Assembly (NCBI GenBank): GCA_020746995.1
Contig: JAGPXD010000004.1
Location: 2,232,001-2,296,000, forward strand
Source of the DNA: Plectosphaerella cucumerina
Taxonomy: Eukaryota; Ascomycota; Sordariomycetes; Glomerellales; Plectosphaerellaceae
Length of the DNA stretch: 64,000 bases
Direction: 5' to 3'
Position numbers and translations under genes: made by a program
The notes under the pieces: generated by a model
The model's input: only the letters and a program-made list of their open reading frames with translations
What the model was told of the DNA's origin: nothing
Databases searched by the model: none
In this document: piece after piece, positions 12,224 to 25,816 of the stretch
Layout of the letters: every line of letters begins with the position of its first letter
Numbering within the stretch: the stretch's first letter is position 1

Positions 12224-14257
12224 ATGAACCAGCCGCCGCCCGAGATGTACTATCAGCAACAGCAACACATGTCCGCCGGCCAGCAGCCTTCCCAGCAGCC
12301 CGTCTCCTCGGCCTCCATGTCGCACTACTCGCAACCGCCTCCCCTGCAGCCGAGCCACATTGCCCAGTATCCCGCCCCCGCCCAGTCTTATGGACAGCAC
12401 TACGCCTACCCCAACGGGCTCACCTCCCCCCAGAGCGCTCCTCCCGCCGTCTCGAATCCCATGGGCGCCCAGAACGTCTTGCCCCTGCCGCAAGGCGCTG
12501 CGCCGTCCAACGGCTACGCTAGCCATGCCGGCCAAGACACCACCGGTCAGGTCGCCCCGCCGGGGATGAAGCCTAGGGTCACCGCCACATTGTGGGAAGA
12601 TGAGGGTAGCTTGTGCTTCCAAGTCGAAGCCAGGGGCATTTGCGTCGCCAGGCGCGAAGGTACGCTTCTCCTACTCGCCGCCATCTCAGACACCCCCACT
12701 AACGCGAAACCACGTAGACAACCACATGATCAACGGCACGAAGCTTCTCAACGTGGCGGGTATGACCCGTGGTCGCCGGGATGGCATTCTCAAGAGTGAG
12801 AAGGTGAGACATGTCGTCAAGATTGGGCCCATGCACCTCAAGGGCGTCTGGTAAGAATCAACATGCAACCAAGACACGTGGTTTCATGTACTGACCCCGG
12901 CCTCAGGATTCCTTTCGAGAGGGCTCTCGACTTTGCCAACAAGGAAAAGATCGTTGAGATGCTTTACCCTCTGTTCGTTCACAACATCGGCGCCCTTCTC
13001 TACCACCCGACGAACCAGAATCGGACGAGCCAGGTCATGGCCTCCCAGGAGCGTAGGAACCGCGAGCAGGGTCAGATGCGGACCCCGTCTCAGTCTGGGC
13101 CCGGGCTTGCCCCCATCCAGCAGCAGCAGCAGCATCACCATCACCAGATGGGTCTTCCCGGTCCTCAGCAGGCCCTGCCGTCGCACTCAAGTATGGCGCG
13201 TCCCGGTATTGACCGTGCACACACATTCCCCACGCCACCGGCCAGCGCCACGAGTGTGATTGGGAACAACGGTCTGGGAGCTCCCGACGGCTATTCCTGG
13301 GGTTCTCAGGGTATGAACGGCGGACAAGGCCAGAACCCCATGTCCATCGACACAGGCCTGAGCAACGCCCGCTCGATGCCGGCCACCCCAGCCACCACAC
13401 CGCCCGGCAACGCCATCCAGGGCATGCAGCAGTACCAATCGAGCGCCCCGTACGATACAGCCCGCCCGATGTACAACAGCGCGCCCTCGAACCAGCACTC
13501 GCCCTACCAGACGACCCAGAGCTCGCAGGACCGTATGTACAGTCACCACGACGCCTACGGCAAGAACGACATGGGCCCTCCCACGTCCCGGACAGGCAGC
13601 ACCGCTGGCCCCGCCCCAGACCAGAAGCCTGCCAACGGCATCCTGCATCACGGGGACCAGAACGGTGCCAGCGTTGCCCATTCGGCGGCCGACGAGGAGC
13701 AGGATAACGAGCATGACGGAGGCGAGTACACGCACGACAACTCCGGATACGAGAACCGTGCTTCTTACCCTTACGTCGCGCCTCCAGTGGGCGCCCTGTC
13801 TGCCGAACATCAGCACATCGCACCCGAGATGACCGGGTCGCCTGGCCACACGGCGACATCTGGCCGTGCCACGCCCCGTACCACCGCCGCCCAGCCTTAC
13901 TACCCCCAGCAGGCCTCGTACAACACGTCTCCTCGGGCTCAGCACCAGTCGTCAAGCAACCTCTACAATGTCATGAGCAACGACCGGGGCCCGACTAACG
14001 GAGCGACTGCGGATGTGTACGCCCCCTCGGCCGACATCAACGGATACCCTTCCCAGCAGTCCATGCTCAATGGATCGACGGCGGGCATCAAGCGAGGTCG
14101 CGATGACGACGATGACCTCCAGCGTCCCATGAGCGGAGGAGACTCGGGCATGGAGCTCAAGCGACGCAAGACGTTGGTTGATGCGACTCTCCCCGGGACT
14201 TACGAGGCGATGGGCCGCCCTGGCTCCAACGCTGTCGCCCCTGGACGACGCAGATGA
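12224..14257 (+). CDS. stuA: APSES-domain transcription factor StuA/ASM-1 type
   Basis: A nuclear bHLH-like APSES DNA-binding regulator of conidiophore, spore and hyphal development. Exons are 12224-12659, 12718-12850 and 12907-14257, giving 639 aa, the usual size for Sordariomycete StuA. Both introns (58 and 56 bp) lie inside the APSES domain (about residues 115-223). The domain reads through almost unchanged from the family, with MKPRVTATLWEDEG, NHMINGTKLLNVAGMTRGRR and PFERALDFANKEKI. The N-terminus is Gln/Pro/Ser-rich. After the domain come a Gln/His tract and a long low-complexity region. A basic KRGR...KRRK cluster near the C-terminus is the probable nuclear signal. The start MNQPPPEMYY was chosen because family members begin this way. 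The same frame stays open upstream, with another ATG at 11984 that would add 80 residues. The gene is convergent with the acyl-CoA synthetase gene downstream. Confidence 0.95.
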
Positions 14258-15273
14258 TCACGAGAGGGCCATACACAACGCTCCCACTACATAGCCCGTG
14301 AGCCGAATCGAGAAACAACGACTCTCCGATTCTCACACGCGGCAAACGAGACGACGGGCCCCGCCCCCCTCTCGTGACATTCCCTCTTCAACACTTCCCT
14401 TTTTTTTCTACTTTCTGCACTTGCCGCCACGGCGAGTGGTGGGCGGCATGGCTGTTCACATGCGTTATGAACTCACGACGTACTGTTCAAATGTTTCTAA
14501 ACGCACCATCATGGCTGTACATGGCTCACGATTCAACGTTGCATGGAGGGTTTTAATTCCATCAGAGAAACCTGAGACGCAGATCTATCATCCCTCCCCA
14601 TCTCGACGACGCTCGATCGGATCTGGCTGGGGCTTCGGGTGTGTCATGAACGACACCGGGGGAGCCCAACGGCGCATCGCGGGTCCGCTCTTCCTGTCAT
14701 GATCATCAGGTGGAGTTTGAGCCGCCGCGTCCCGGCCGGACGGGCGGCTTTCATTTCTGGGGGGGGGGACTCTGACTCGCTGGGATTCAGGGGGGAAAGG
14801 TTGACCCTCCTCGGTCGTCATCTGTTATTTCGGCTGGGAGGGAGCGGCGTGGATCTGCTAGACTCGGCGAGGCAGACACTGATGGATGCAGGGCACGCGT
14901 TTGGGTGCCTATTTTTAACGACTTATGACTCTTCGATACTTCCTAAAAGTGTGCCACAGCAGTCTCGGGAAGGTTTGGAGATGGTCTTTTTCCTAGTAAC
15001 GACTCTCATGAAGGGGGCGGAGGGGAGGGCAAAAGCCGTTGCTGTCCACGGAATACACAGACATTCTACTCTGCCTTTTTGCCACTATTTGAAAATTTCC
15101 ACGGCTGCTCCTGCCGTCATTAGAGATGTTCCTATGGCTGGTCAGTTCTTGAGGAAATCATGTTTGTCACTGAAAAATCCGAATCATCGGCCCGCTGCCG
15201 AGATGGGCGCCAATATCAAGGTCGCCCAAGGTAAATGCGAAAACCCAAATTTCGTCCAACTGCCACCTTTAGC
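14258..15273. other. Convergent intergenic region
   Basis: About 1 kb between the stop codons of the StuA gene and the acyl-CoA synthetase gene. It should hold both 3' untranslated regions. It includes a G run near 14759-14768 and moderately AT-rich sequence. A long open frame on the plus strand here runs antisense into the synthetase 3' end, but it has no recognisable protein features and I do not call it a gene. Confidence 0.6.
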
Positions 15274-17682
15274 CTACAGCTTTGCTTTGCCATCCTGCTT
15301 CCTGACCCGCCAGTACTCCCTGACCTTTTCCCTTGCGACAGTCACAACTCCGGCGTCCTCGACCGTCTGCGGCACGCCGACCTCCTTGTCAAAATTGCCA
15401 TTATGGGCATTCTCAAGAAGCTCACGCAGAACGCGGCGCAGGGTCTTGCCCGAGCGAGTCTTTGGGATCATGCCCTTGCCCTGAATGACGCCTCCGAGGG
15501 TGGCGATGGCGCCGACTTGGGAGCGCACGAGATCTTGTATCTCCTTCTCTAGGACGGCGTCGGGGACGGCGGAGCTGGGGTGAGGGTGGGACGAGAGGGT
15601 GACGAAGGCGAGGGGTAGCTGGCCCTTCAGCGCGTCGGGGACGGCCACGACGCAGCCTTCGGCGACGAGAGGGTGGGAGGTGATGGCCTGCTCGATGGAG
15701 CTGCTCGAGAGGCGATGAGCAGAGACGTTGAGGACATCGTCGTTTCGGCTCATGATGCTGACATAGCCTTCCTCATCGATGAAGCCGGCGTCACCCGTGT
15801 CAACCCATTTGCCCTGGAAGCGCTTCAGGTAGCCCTTGTAGAACCTGTTCTCGTCGTCCCACAGGGTCCGGAAGGCTGAAGGGGCGAGAGGGAGACCGAG
15901 CACAATGTTGCCCATTGTGCCTCTTGGTAGCTCCTTGCCATCATCGTCCACAACGCGCACGTCGAAGCCCGGCATGGCCTTGCCAGCACTGCCAGGTTTG
16001 ATACCGGGCGGCGGAGGGCGACGGTGCTCTGAGTCTGCCAGTGCCGTCTCAGGAGCGAGGGCCCGGCCTGTCATAGGACTTCCAGACTCTGTGGACCACC
16101 AGTTGTCGATGACGTGAGCGCCAGTAGGCGAGGCGAACTTGTCAAGCAGCTCCTGGTAGACAGATACGATAGTGGGCTCCGAGCGCTCGCCTGCCAGGAA
16201 CAGGGCACGAAGGGAGCGCAGGCCGTCTTGTGCACCGATGGCCTTGAGGAAGGCGTTGTCTGGATCATCTCTCTTGATGGCACGGAGGGCGGTCGGGGCC
16301 GTGAACATGCTCGTCACTTTATATTCTGAGACGATACGCCAAAAGGCAGAGGCGTCAGGCGTGCCAATGGGCTTGCCTTCGTAGAGGATCGTGGTGGCGC
16401 CAGCGAGGAGGGGGGCGTACGCAATATAGCTGTGGCCGACGACCTGGAGGGAGGTTAGCATGTTGACTGAATGGGAGAGGGTTAGAAACAGTCGCTGGAA
16501 AGTAGCTTTAACTCACCCATCCGATATCTGACGCAGTGAAGATGACATCTCCTGGCCCCTGAATGTCGAAGAGGTACTTGATAGAGAGAGAAAGACCGAC
16601 GGCATGACCACCAGCGTCGCGAACAACGCCTTTCGGCGTGCCTGTTGTGCCCGAGGTGTGGATAACATAGACTGGATCCGTCGATGCGACTGGCACGCAG
16701 GCAGCCCTGACGTTCCTGGCGCGACAACTCTTGACGATGCTCTGCCAGTTGCGCTCCCCGCCATTGCGGCTGATGGGGTGCCAGCGGACCTGTGGCCGTT
16801 GCCAGACAACGACGCGAGAGGGTTTGTGGGAGGAGAGGCGAACAGCCTCTTCAACGAGGGGTTGATACGGGGCGGGTGCCTTCCCACCCTCGATGCCGCA
16901 TGAGGCTGTGAGGATGGCGACGGGGCGGCAGGCATCTATGCGCTGGGCCAGGGCCTTGGGAGCAAAGCCGCCAAAGACGATGGCGTGCACAGCACCGAGG
17001 CGGGATGTGGCCAATATGCCAATTAGGGCGGCAGGAATCATGGGCACTGGCGTGTGTCAGAGATGGAGTATCGTCAAGAATTATGAGGGTTAAGGGGCTC
17101 ACTGTAGATGAGGACAACATCTCCCTTCTGAACGCCCTCCTCACGCAGGGCGCCTGCAAGAACCTCGACCTCTTCGAGCAGCTGGGCATATGTGATGGTC
17201 TCCTTGGTGTCTGTGACGGGCGAGTCCCAGCGGATGGCGGGGACATGGCCATTGCCGGCGGCGACATGGCGGTCGACACAGTTGTAGCATGTGGAAATCT
17301 CACCCCCTGGAAACCATGACCAGGTGTCATGTGTGACAGCACCAGCCTCGAGAGACTTTTTGGCCAGGTCCAATGTCCGAGAGGGCTTCTTGTGCCACGT
17401 CAAAGATTCAGCCTGGCGGGCCCAGAAGGCCTCGGGATCCTGGAGGGACTGGCGCAGGACCTCGTCCTGAAGATGGGCGGTAAGCTTTGGAGCCATCGCG
17501 GGCGGCGGTACGAGATGTTCACGTGCTTGAGGGGCGGTACTGGCAGTGGTGCCGAGACGGCGGGCTAGATGCTGACAAGGGCTAGCAAGGCGGGCGGTTG
17601 ACGGCGGGCAAGGGAGGCTGGCTGTAACGGCGGCGGCTGAGACGACGGGAAGGGTGCCTCGTGCAAACCTCGTGGCATACAT
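15274..17682 (-). CDS. Propionyl-CoA synthetase-like (ACSS3/PrpE type) acyl-CoA synthetase
   Basis: An AMP-forming ligase activating a short-chain acid (propionate or acetate type) to its CoA thioester. Exons on the minus strand are 17682-17103, 17046-16517 and 16443-15274, giving 759 aa. Introns of 56 and 73 bp have GTGAGC and GTGAGT donors. Visible motifs are the P-loop TSGTTGTPKGVVR (about residue 322), SDIGWVVGHSY, DNWWSTESGSP, the DTGD aspartate motif, and a C-terminal SGKTLRR with the catalytic lysine. The wording GVVRDAGGHAV and the NVSAHRLS hinge region resemble the PrpE/ACSS3 branch more than acetyl-CoA synthetase. The first about 60 residues are rich in Ala, Ser and Arg with no acidic residue, like a mitochondrial presequence. 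A second in-frame Met (MAPKL) lies at residue 63. Substrate is inferred from family resemblance only. Confidence 0.9.
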
Positions 17683-20471
17683 TTGAGGAATGCGGCCGGC
17701 TTTTAGAGGCGTCGATCGATCATGGGGAGGCCCCTAGGGCAGATCTGGTGGCGGAGGTTTATCCTCGGTCGTCGAGGCGAGGTACCATGTACCGTACCGG
17801 CAGATCGAGGGCTAGACGAGGCGAGGCGAGACGAGAAGTGCCGTACGAGCGGGAACCAGCATGGCGGGATGGAGATGGGATGGGAATAGGGATGCCGTGA
17901 GTGCGAGCGAGAGTGCGTGCGTGCGTGCGTACGATCTGGTGGCCGCTGCGAGCATCCGCGGCTGGGCGGACGGAGGTCCAGTGACGTCTTTTGGTCTTGT
18001 CGCTGCTCCTGCGGTGCCTTCCCCGCATTCCGTTCCCCCGGCCGGGGTTTGCGTTGAGGATGAGGGGGCGTTTGCCGACGACCCCGAAACTGCCTCTTGT
18101 CCAGGCTGTGCCGAGGGATGCCATTGTGACTGTGCTGTCTAGTGGCTGTCGCGGGCATTCTTCTGTTTCCGAGCAAGCTGCGGGGTCCAACGCGACATTT
18201 TGAATATCTCTCGACCTGTGTCGGTTGGTGGTGATCGGCTGGCAGAGCGAGGTCGAGAGGATGAATTGATAACATTCGAGTGGAAGACCGGCCTTGAGTC
18301 TGTGATGAGTCAGTTGAAGTGTTTGTCTGTGTCTCCTGCCTCTTGATGTCCCTGCCTTGCTCTCAACCCTCATCGGGCACAGCTTACCTCACGCCATGAT
18401 ATCCCGACTGGAGAGAGAAGGTGCGACCCAGGAGTTCCTGCCCGCGACCCTACCTAGGTACACTTCACCACTCTCACGTGGCTCAAGGAGGACATGGATG
18501 ACTGAGCTTTTGCAGATGCGGCGAGCCCCATGTGCCCGGCTCAGAAGTTGAAGGATCTTTCGGTTTGGACGGACGATACCAGCCTGGAAGATAAGCCCCA
18601 TACAATTGGTGCATGTGGCACAACACCATGCACAACTGACGACGGAGGCACAACTCGCACATCGCCCATCTTCATCACGTCCTGAACAAACAGACAGACG
18701 CGTCTCGCAGTCAATCCGTCAAAAAGCTGTGACCGCGTCACCCTCCATCAGAAAAACTCACTCAGCTCCAATGCACGACGTCTGCAGCCCGTCATGTCGT
18801 CCTGGATAACACCCACCTCGCAGCCCAAAAAGTCGCGATGCGCAATCTCGCTTCACTCCCAAGCTACCGCACGTCCTCCCACCCACGGCAACGATTTTCC
18901 GCCTCTCCGTCGCCACCGACGCCAGACAATGCACCGCTCAAGCTAACACGTTCTACCACTTTATCTCCCATTGCTTCTGCTGTTCAATTAAACCGAGAGC
19001 TTCCGCGCACTTCCAGCGCCTCACCGACATCAACACGCCCAAGGCGTCTCCACGATGCCCCAGACGGCCAGACCCTCTTCCCCGGTCGAGCAAGGACCAC
19101 TTGCACCAGGAAGTCCAGACCGCCTCCAGCAGACCCCGCCCGCCTACAGAAGACGACGCCTTGCGCTTGAGCCTTGTTTTGAAAGGAAATTCCCACACCG
19201 TTATGCTTCGCCGCCTGTCAATCTCCCCCTTGCTTTTCCATCAGACACACCTGCCTGGCGGGAAAACACAAACATCATCTAGAAACCTTGACCAAGCGAG
19301 ATTTGCACCAAGATCCAAGAGGGCGTCCGTCCCCGTCATGGACCTGCCGCTTTGGCCGATATCCCGGAAAACGCCCGCCCACGTCGTGTCGCTGATAAGA
19401 AGGCTGCCCTGACACCCCTGCCCGCTTTTGCTTGCCTGCCCTGCACTGCAACGTGCTGAACAAATCTCGTTCGTATCGGCCCACGGGTGCGTGTGATGGT
19501 GGTGGTGGTGTGAGTGAGCGATATTATCCGCGGACGAACCTCCAGGCATGACGGCCCTGCCAGTTTGAGAGCACCATCCCAAACCCACACCCCGGCCGCC
19601 CTGATCGCCGCCGTGCTTTGCCCTGATACCCCTGCCTGTGGCGTTTCTGTCTTGCCCAGCAAGCCTTCGACGGTCGAAGGCTGCCGAGGAGAATAGCCGC
19701 CTGATGTGTTTGTCGGCCCGTCACTCGTCGACGCGAACCGTGTCTCGCAGCGGCGTGGGATGCTCGCGCCTCTGGTCATGCATGTATGTTCTCTGCTCAT
19801 CTCGTATTCCAGCCACCCAGGCCAATTTTCACTCGCCAGCACCGCAGGGAAACTGGCATCTCTTATCTGCCTTGCAACTTTCAGAGGTTTCCAGACGAGT
19901 CATCACAGTCACATTGCAGGGAAAGGGAATGGCAGTGTTGGAGTTTCCTCTCCACGAGGGAAATGCAGGATTAATTGTAATGTCTTTGATAGAGCCAAGT
20001 AAAGCAGCGCCCTGGTCATGAACACATTATACATTTCCAAAACCCGTAGGGAAAGGAAAACATCCAGACAAGAGGGGGTATAGACCGCACCACCAAAAAG
20101 GCGGAACGTTCCTCCAAAAGACGGGGGGCGTCTATAAACCTTCCTCTCCTCTTCTCCAAACTCCTTGACACAACATCGGGGTGGATGAAGCCGTCGGGGA
20201 AAGCAAATACAAGAATAAATGTTCGTTCGAGATAAATCGACAATGGGATATTTGCTGTCGGCAGGGGACGCTGGGCCGATGATTAAAATGTACCGTTTCT
20301 TCTCCCTTCTCCATTCCGGGGGGACCGAGTTGTCCAAACCATTACCACTCCATGAGTCTTCGTTCCGTCTGATTCAAAGTCCCTTCGTCGCCAAAGACGC
20401 CGACCTCATTAGAGCCAGATCGAGCCGCCTACGTCGCCGAGGGAACCGGCGTAAATGCTCAGAAGAGCAAT
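17683..20471. other. Intergenic region with no gene seen
   Basis: Holds the promoter of the acyl-CoA synthetase gene at its left end (with a GTGCGTGCGTGC repeat near 17910) and the 3' side of the small GPI-protein gene at its right end. A perfect TACCTAGGTA palindrome lies at 18451-18460. Open frames between 18.6 and 20.3 kb are short and show no domain or splice logic. Confidence 0.6.
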
Positions 20472-20951
20472 TTACAGAAGAAGGGCAGCGAAGCCGAGAA
20501 CACCAGCAAGGCCGGCACCGACCTTGCCAGCGGAGGCAGGGACGGCGGGGACCTCGGGGGTGGTAGAGGGGACGGTGTGGATGGTGGTGTTGGCGGCAGG
20601 AGGGGGGCTGGGGGGAGCGTAGGTGGGGACGGGGGCGGCGCTGTGATGCTTGTTAGCCATTGTTTTACTTCACGAGACGGACGGTATTCACCAGTCGTGG
20701 CACTCAACGTACGAGGTGGTCAGGACGGGCTTGGAGATGGTGCAAGGGCAGTCGGTGATGGTCAGGGTGGTGGCCTCGGTGATGGTGTAGGTCTTGTCGC
20801 CGTGGGTGAGGGTGGTGGGCTCAGGGCAGTAGGTGGTGTAGGCAGTGACGACCTCGGTGGTGTAGGTGACGTTGCCGGGGGCGGGGTAGCCGTAAGAGCC
20901 GGCCGAGACGGCGGTGGCGGCGGCGAGGACAGCGACGACGGAGAACTGCAT
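20472..20951 (-). CDS. Secreted GPI-anchored cell-wall protein, CCG-6-like
   Basis: A small surface protein of unknown biochemical role, similar in layout to the Neurospora clock-controlled protein CCG-6. Exons are 20951-20692 and 20640-20472, joined across a 51-bp intron that splits a Cys codon, giving 142 aa. An N-terminal signal peptide (MQFSVVAVLAAATAVSA) is followed by a Thr/Tyr-rich region with regularly spaced cysteines (YCPEP, DCPCT, ECHDC), a Pro/Ala/Thr-rich linker and a hydrophobic C-terminal tail (LAGVLGFAALLL). That tail is typical of a GPI-attachment signal. The motif TYTITEATTLTITDCPC is characteristic of this fungal group. A strong TATA box about 185 nt upstream suggests high expression. 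Regulation by the clock is not shown by the sequence. Confidence 0.85.
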
Positions 20952-21134
20952 CTTGACTGATATTAAATCGACTCGGGAGAGCGACGAGAGTTGTTTGAGT
21001 GGATGGTTGGAGGGAGGTTGGAGGGGTGGCGTTGGATAACGAATGAAAGCGACTAAAAGTCTGGGTCGGTTGGATAGCGAGTGGTGGGTGAGGAGGGAGA
21101 AGGGAAAAGAGAAGGAGGGCCTGGAGGGAAAGGA

Positions 21135-21142
21135 CTTTTATA
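21135..21142 (-). promoter_or_regulatory. TATA box of the CCG-6-like gene
   Basis: TATAAAAG on the minus strand, about 185 nt before the start codon at 20951. The implied leader is about 150 nt. This is one of the clearest core promoters in the window and fits a highly expressed cell-surface gene. Confidence 0.65.
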
Positions 21143-24100
21143 CAAACAGACGAGGCACCGAGGCCAGCCAAGCAAGCAACCAGGAAAGGGGGCGACAGGC
21201 CCTGCTGCCCGAGAGAGGTGTGAGTCTGTGAACGGCGCCGCCAGCCCGACAGGGGGTCCCGGGGTGGGCGTCGTCGACCCGGCCGGAGCAAGAAGGAGGG
21301 GCGTGGTAAGGGGGCGTGTGTGGGCGTGTGGGCGCGGTGGAGGTGGGAGATGGGTTGTCGTCCCCTGGTTCCCGAGGTGGATGTCGTGGGAGCGCGTCCC
21401 TTGTCCCCGTCTGTCCTCTCGCTCTGGACTCGTTCGTCGATGCGTATCGCTGGCACCGTCGTCGTCGTCGGGCGGGCAAAGCGGGTTGGCGTCAGCGGGC
21501 GGCACTGGGGCCCAGGTCCTGATCTGGCAGGGCTCTCCAATTTTTCCACTAGACAGGAGGATCTTATTTCGTTTGCGCCGAATCAGACGTGGCGGCCCAG
21601 CAAAGTGACGGACCGGGGGGTGGCAGAGCTGGGAATTGTGAAAAGGGGGGAGTGGGGCTGACCAACAAGAGGCAAGACGGCTGCTGGTGCTGTTGCTGCT
21701 GTTGTCTTGTCACCATCTCCTTTTCCATCGGCGAGCCGCGAACGACAGGGGGTGCCCGGGGTGGGAATCACCGGCGGCGGGCGGCTGCCAAGGTCAGGGC
21801 AAAAAAAGACCACCTTCGAGTCAACCATATCAGTTTCCCTGCTTATCTCTCCGCGCCTCTCTCGCCCGCCCGGCTGATGTGCCGTCAGACGACCTGCCTT
21901 GAAAAGTCATCCGCCGGAGACGGAGAAAGCTCCTCGAGCTGCTTGCTGGTGCTTTGGTGCTCTCCCATGCCCAGGGTGCTCGCACGTCGGGCCGCCTCTC
22001 GAGTCATTGCCCCCGAAGAATCGTGCTCATCTGCGGAGAAGCCCACCCGTGGGGTCTGTCGCTCATGCCGGTCACTGCAGTCAGGTCAGGTCAGGGAGTC
22101 AGTCAATCAGTGAATGACGCAGGCAGGCCAGGGCACTCAATGCCCAAATTGGGGACGTAACCGACGTCCGATGCAGATGCAGCCGCCGTAGATCAAGCAC
22201 ACGTCCAGTTGTGCAAGCAACGTCGCTTCGATCTTGCACAAGCCTTGCCCGTCTGACTGGTCAGCCCCTTCAGGGGCACAGGAACTGTCCCTCCATCCGC
22301 TAATGCAGGAACGGTGCAGTTCGCTGGGCACCGTCGCCACCGTTGCTCCGTTTTTCCCGAGCCGGCGCCAACCCAAATGCTCTTCCCGCAGTGCACTGCG
22401 TCGATTCTTCCGTACAAGCGTGGGTGCCGGCACTTACACCTCGAGTCTCAGGCTCGAGGGCATCGTTGAGGCAGTGAGCGCATGCTGAGGACTGGGCCAG
22501 TACCGTATTGTTCCATTCCTGTCAACGTCCGAGAGGCTGAGGCGACGGTTGACGGTTGACAGTTGCAGCCTCGCGGTCCGACTACCGATGTTCGATGGGC
22601 AGATAACCAGCATTGCCCGTTGCGTGGCTCAGATGATAAGCGCATGACAGTTGTGCATGGATTGTGCTTGGGCTGCGCGGCGAACATGTCCCATGCAGAG
22701 CCTTGTTTTGCGAAATTGAGGGCACCAAGTGGTCGCCCCCATGTAATCTCGGGGACAGCCTTAGCTGCTCGCGGCGAGCTTTGATTGGTGCGTGTCGGTC
22801 GGTCAGTCTCGCCGCCCCCCTGAACAGGCGAGAAAAGTTGGTCCTATATCGAAAGTCGCCTATTGGCCTAAGCGGCGTGGGGTCGCCGTCCATCAGGTCT
22901 TGGAAGGAGGACGGTCCACTTGTGCCCCGTTGGTCTTTGCATTCAATTTCCCGTCAACACGAGTTTGCTGGTCGGCCCCAATAGCTCCTTGTTCGTCGGC
23001 GGAGAATCACGGTGACCGCGAGGTCTTTCCAGCCTAAAATAGAGCAGCGTTCGAGTGCCAGAATGGAACGCAGGGAACGCGATCGACAGAGTCCAGAACC
23101 TTTGCCGGACCGGAAACTGGCCTTGGTGCTCCGCTCGAGTCTGACGCTCTGCTCTCCTGAGTCCTTGGGGCGGTGTCACTGAGTATGTGGGCGGGTGGGT
23201 GATGGTTCGAGGGTTTTGACGGCCGGAGAGCGAGCCGCTACCCGCCCCGAGCCGACCTGCACACTCAGGTGGGTAGGTACCATCTATGCCCCGTATTTTC
23301 CCTGACGGTCGCCGTGGTAGTCGCTGTTGTTGTTGTTTTGTTTCCCGCGGCGCACGAATAGTGTGCTTTGACTGTCAGTTCGGCTCAACCGTGCTGCCAC
23401 GTCGTGAGCGGTCCGGCGTCTGATGTTCTCGGATGGCACTGCACGCACTGTTTCGCCCTGCGCTTGGGGCCGTCCGAAGGCTGTTCGCGCGGCAAAACTC
23501 CGTCGAGGACTCAAGGTCCAGCCCGTCCCGTCTCCAGCTCCAGCTCCTTGCGGCTGGCCCTTGCAAAACACGGAATGCGTCGAATGTCGGCCCCGATTCC
23601 TCTTCTCGCCGCTGCAATCCAGAAGACCCTTGTGCGCATCGCCGCAGGTTCTTCCCCCGGTCTAGCGCATACGACAACGTTACTCGTCCCAACCGCCATG
23701 AGGCTCAACGGCCCCGGCACCTTGCGGTCGGAATGCACACTTCAGCTGGCGACCCCGTCGGTCAGTCGGTGGCCGCGGCTCGTGGCCCACGCGTGGGTGA
23801 CCATGCCACCTATCGGCTCGACGGAGGCTGGCCCTGCTAGACGGCGTCTGATCGGCGTGGTTGTGAAGCTGGACAGGGCCTGGTCTGCCGTCACGGCAAA
23901 AACGGGAATAGTCATTTCCACCGCGCAGGGGTGGTGGATAGCAAAGGCTGGTCCATCGAAAAATAGCCAAGGGCTTCTGCTTTGATGCCGAATGAGTCGC
24001 GAGCCGCCCGGCCAGTGACAGAGCATTGAAATGTAATTGAATCCCGGCTCTCGGCCTGCTGTCGCGCGACCCCCATGCCAGAGCTCAGGATTCCCGGGTC

Positions 24101-25816
24101 GTCGCCCTGATTCCCCGATACGACAGCCGGTTTTCTGTCCGATAGATGGCTTCGAGGCGAGGCGGTCTATCAGAATTTCAGCGGTGTGTGGAATTGGCAG
24201 CTCGTATTGCACTGCACCGTCAGATTGCGTTCCGGACATGATCTGAGCAACTTGGAAGTGATAGGCACGCGGAGCCGCCTTCACTCACCTGAACTATCTC
24301 CACCGCCAGAAAGAACATCCAGTGCAGGATACGCCGATCGCCGACGGTCATGAGTCGCCCGGGTCTCGACGGTGTCGGTCACCCGGTGTTGGGGTTTTGT
24401 TGGTTGCAAAATCAAACTCGAAGTTGAGCCACGGGTCTTCTTCACTTGTGGGCTGCGGTCCTGCGAAGAAGGAGCACTTCTGGCCTAGAGCACCTGCCAT
24501 TTCCACCTGGCGTGACAACAGAGATGGAAGGGACGACCACTCTTCGATGTGGCAACTCGATCAGCATCCTGGTCCAATCCTACGATTCCAGAACCCGATG
24601 CTTATGGCCAGCATTTGAGGAAAGGTTGTCAGTGCAAGTCTAGCCACGCCGTCCATCGAACTGCGACTTTTTTGAAGCAGTATGCGCAACGAATGCCTCC
24701 AAGCATCGTCGGGCTGAGCAGTTCAAGACTTTGCAAGTGGTCTCATGACGGAAGAAGATAGTCAGCGAAATGCCTCGATCTTCCCATATTCCGACTCGCG
24801 CCTCTCTGGAGTCATTTTGACTGTCGGGCACACGTCGAGATTCGACACCAAGTCTCGTTCTCTGCTTCAACTCGATATTTCCTTGACCATCAGAGAACAA
24901 CATCTGCATCGCGCCAGCATGATGTCTCCTGCTGGGGAGTTCACGGCCATATGTTGACGGACCACGAAGCAGGTGAAGAAGGAAGCTGCTTCGCAACAAG
25001 ACCAAATCCGATGTCTCGGAGCAGCAGCTAATCCTATGCTCATCGTTGATGGTCTTGGTGACACCACATAGCCTCCGTCCACGTAGACCGCTGTGAGCGT
25101 AGACTGCTGTGAGCGGCACCGCACATCAGGGCACATAAATCAGGACAGGGTTGCTTGTACAGTGACCGCGGGACGCAAAAGGCTCTGCCAACGTCTTGGG
25201 GATCATTTTTGGCGTCCATCTTGAGCATCTACTCCACCCCATGCCAGATAAAGCAACAACACTGCGTGCGTGGTCGATGCCCTTGACGCCGTATGCTCCG
25301 GTACATTGGAAAACGGCCACGGATGTAAGTGACTTGTTTGTCGAAAGTCTTTTAACACATCCAGTGACATTTATTAAGAAACTCGAACTACCTTCCCATC
25401 CGTGAGAGTTGTATCTCGATCCACTGCTGCCATCCATCGCAATAACATTAAAAGGTAAGGCAACATGGTCTCGTATCGGGGCTGGCCAAGCAAGCCTCGC
25501 ATGTTGAGGTCATGCTCATCCTGCCTCTCTGGCGGTGTGGAAATCTACCATGTACTTCAGCCGGGGAACATGACGACAGGAAGTGATAAAGGTACCTTGT
25601 CTGAGTATTCCCAGTTTGCAGACGACCTGAAGTCCACCAATCGAAGCGATGTCCCATATTTCAAAGTTAAAACGACGCGCACAGCCATAAGAGTCGTCCG
25701 AGAAAGTTTCCACATATCAGGACAAGCTTCACGGGTTGACGGAACTCCCGCATTCAGAGTTCCGCCAGGTGGAGGACTAGTAGTTGGCAGCGTGCCTTTT
25801 TTGCTCTCGAAGGGAA

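Noticed and set aside
14639..15484. Plus-strand open frame of 281 codons between the StuA and acyl-CoA synthetase genes
   Set aside because: It runs antisense into the 3' end of the synthetase gene and through both likely 3' untranslated regions. No protein features are seen.
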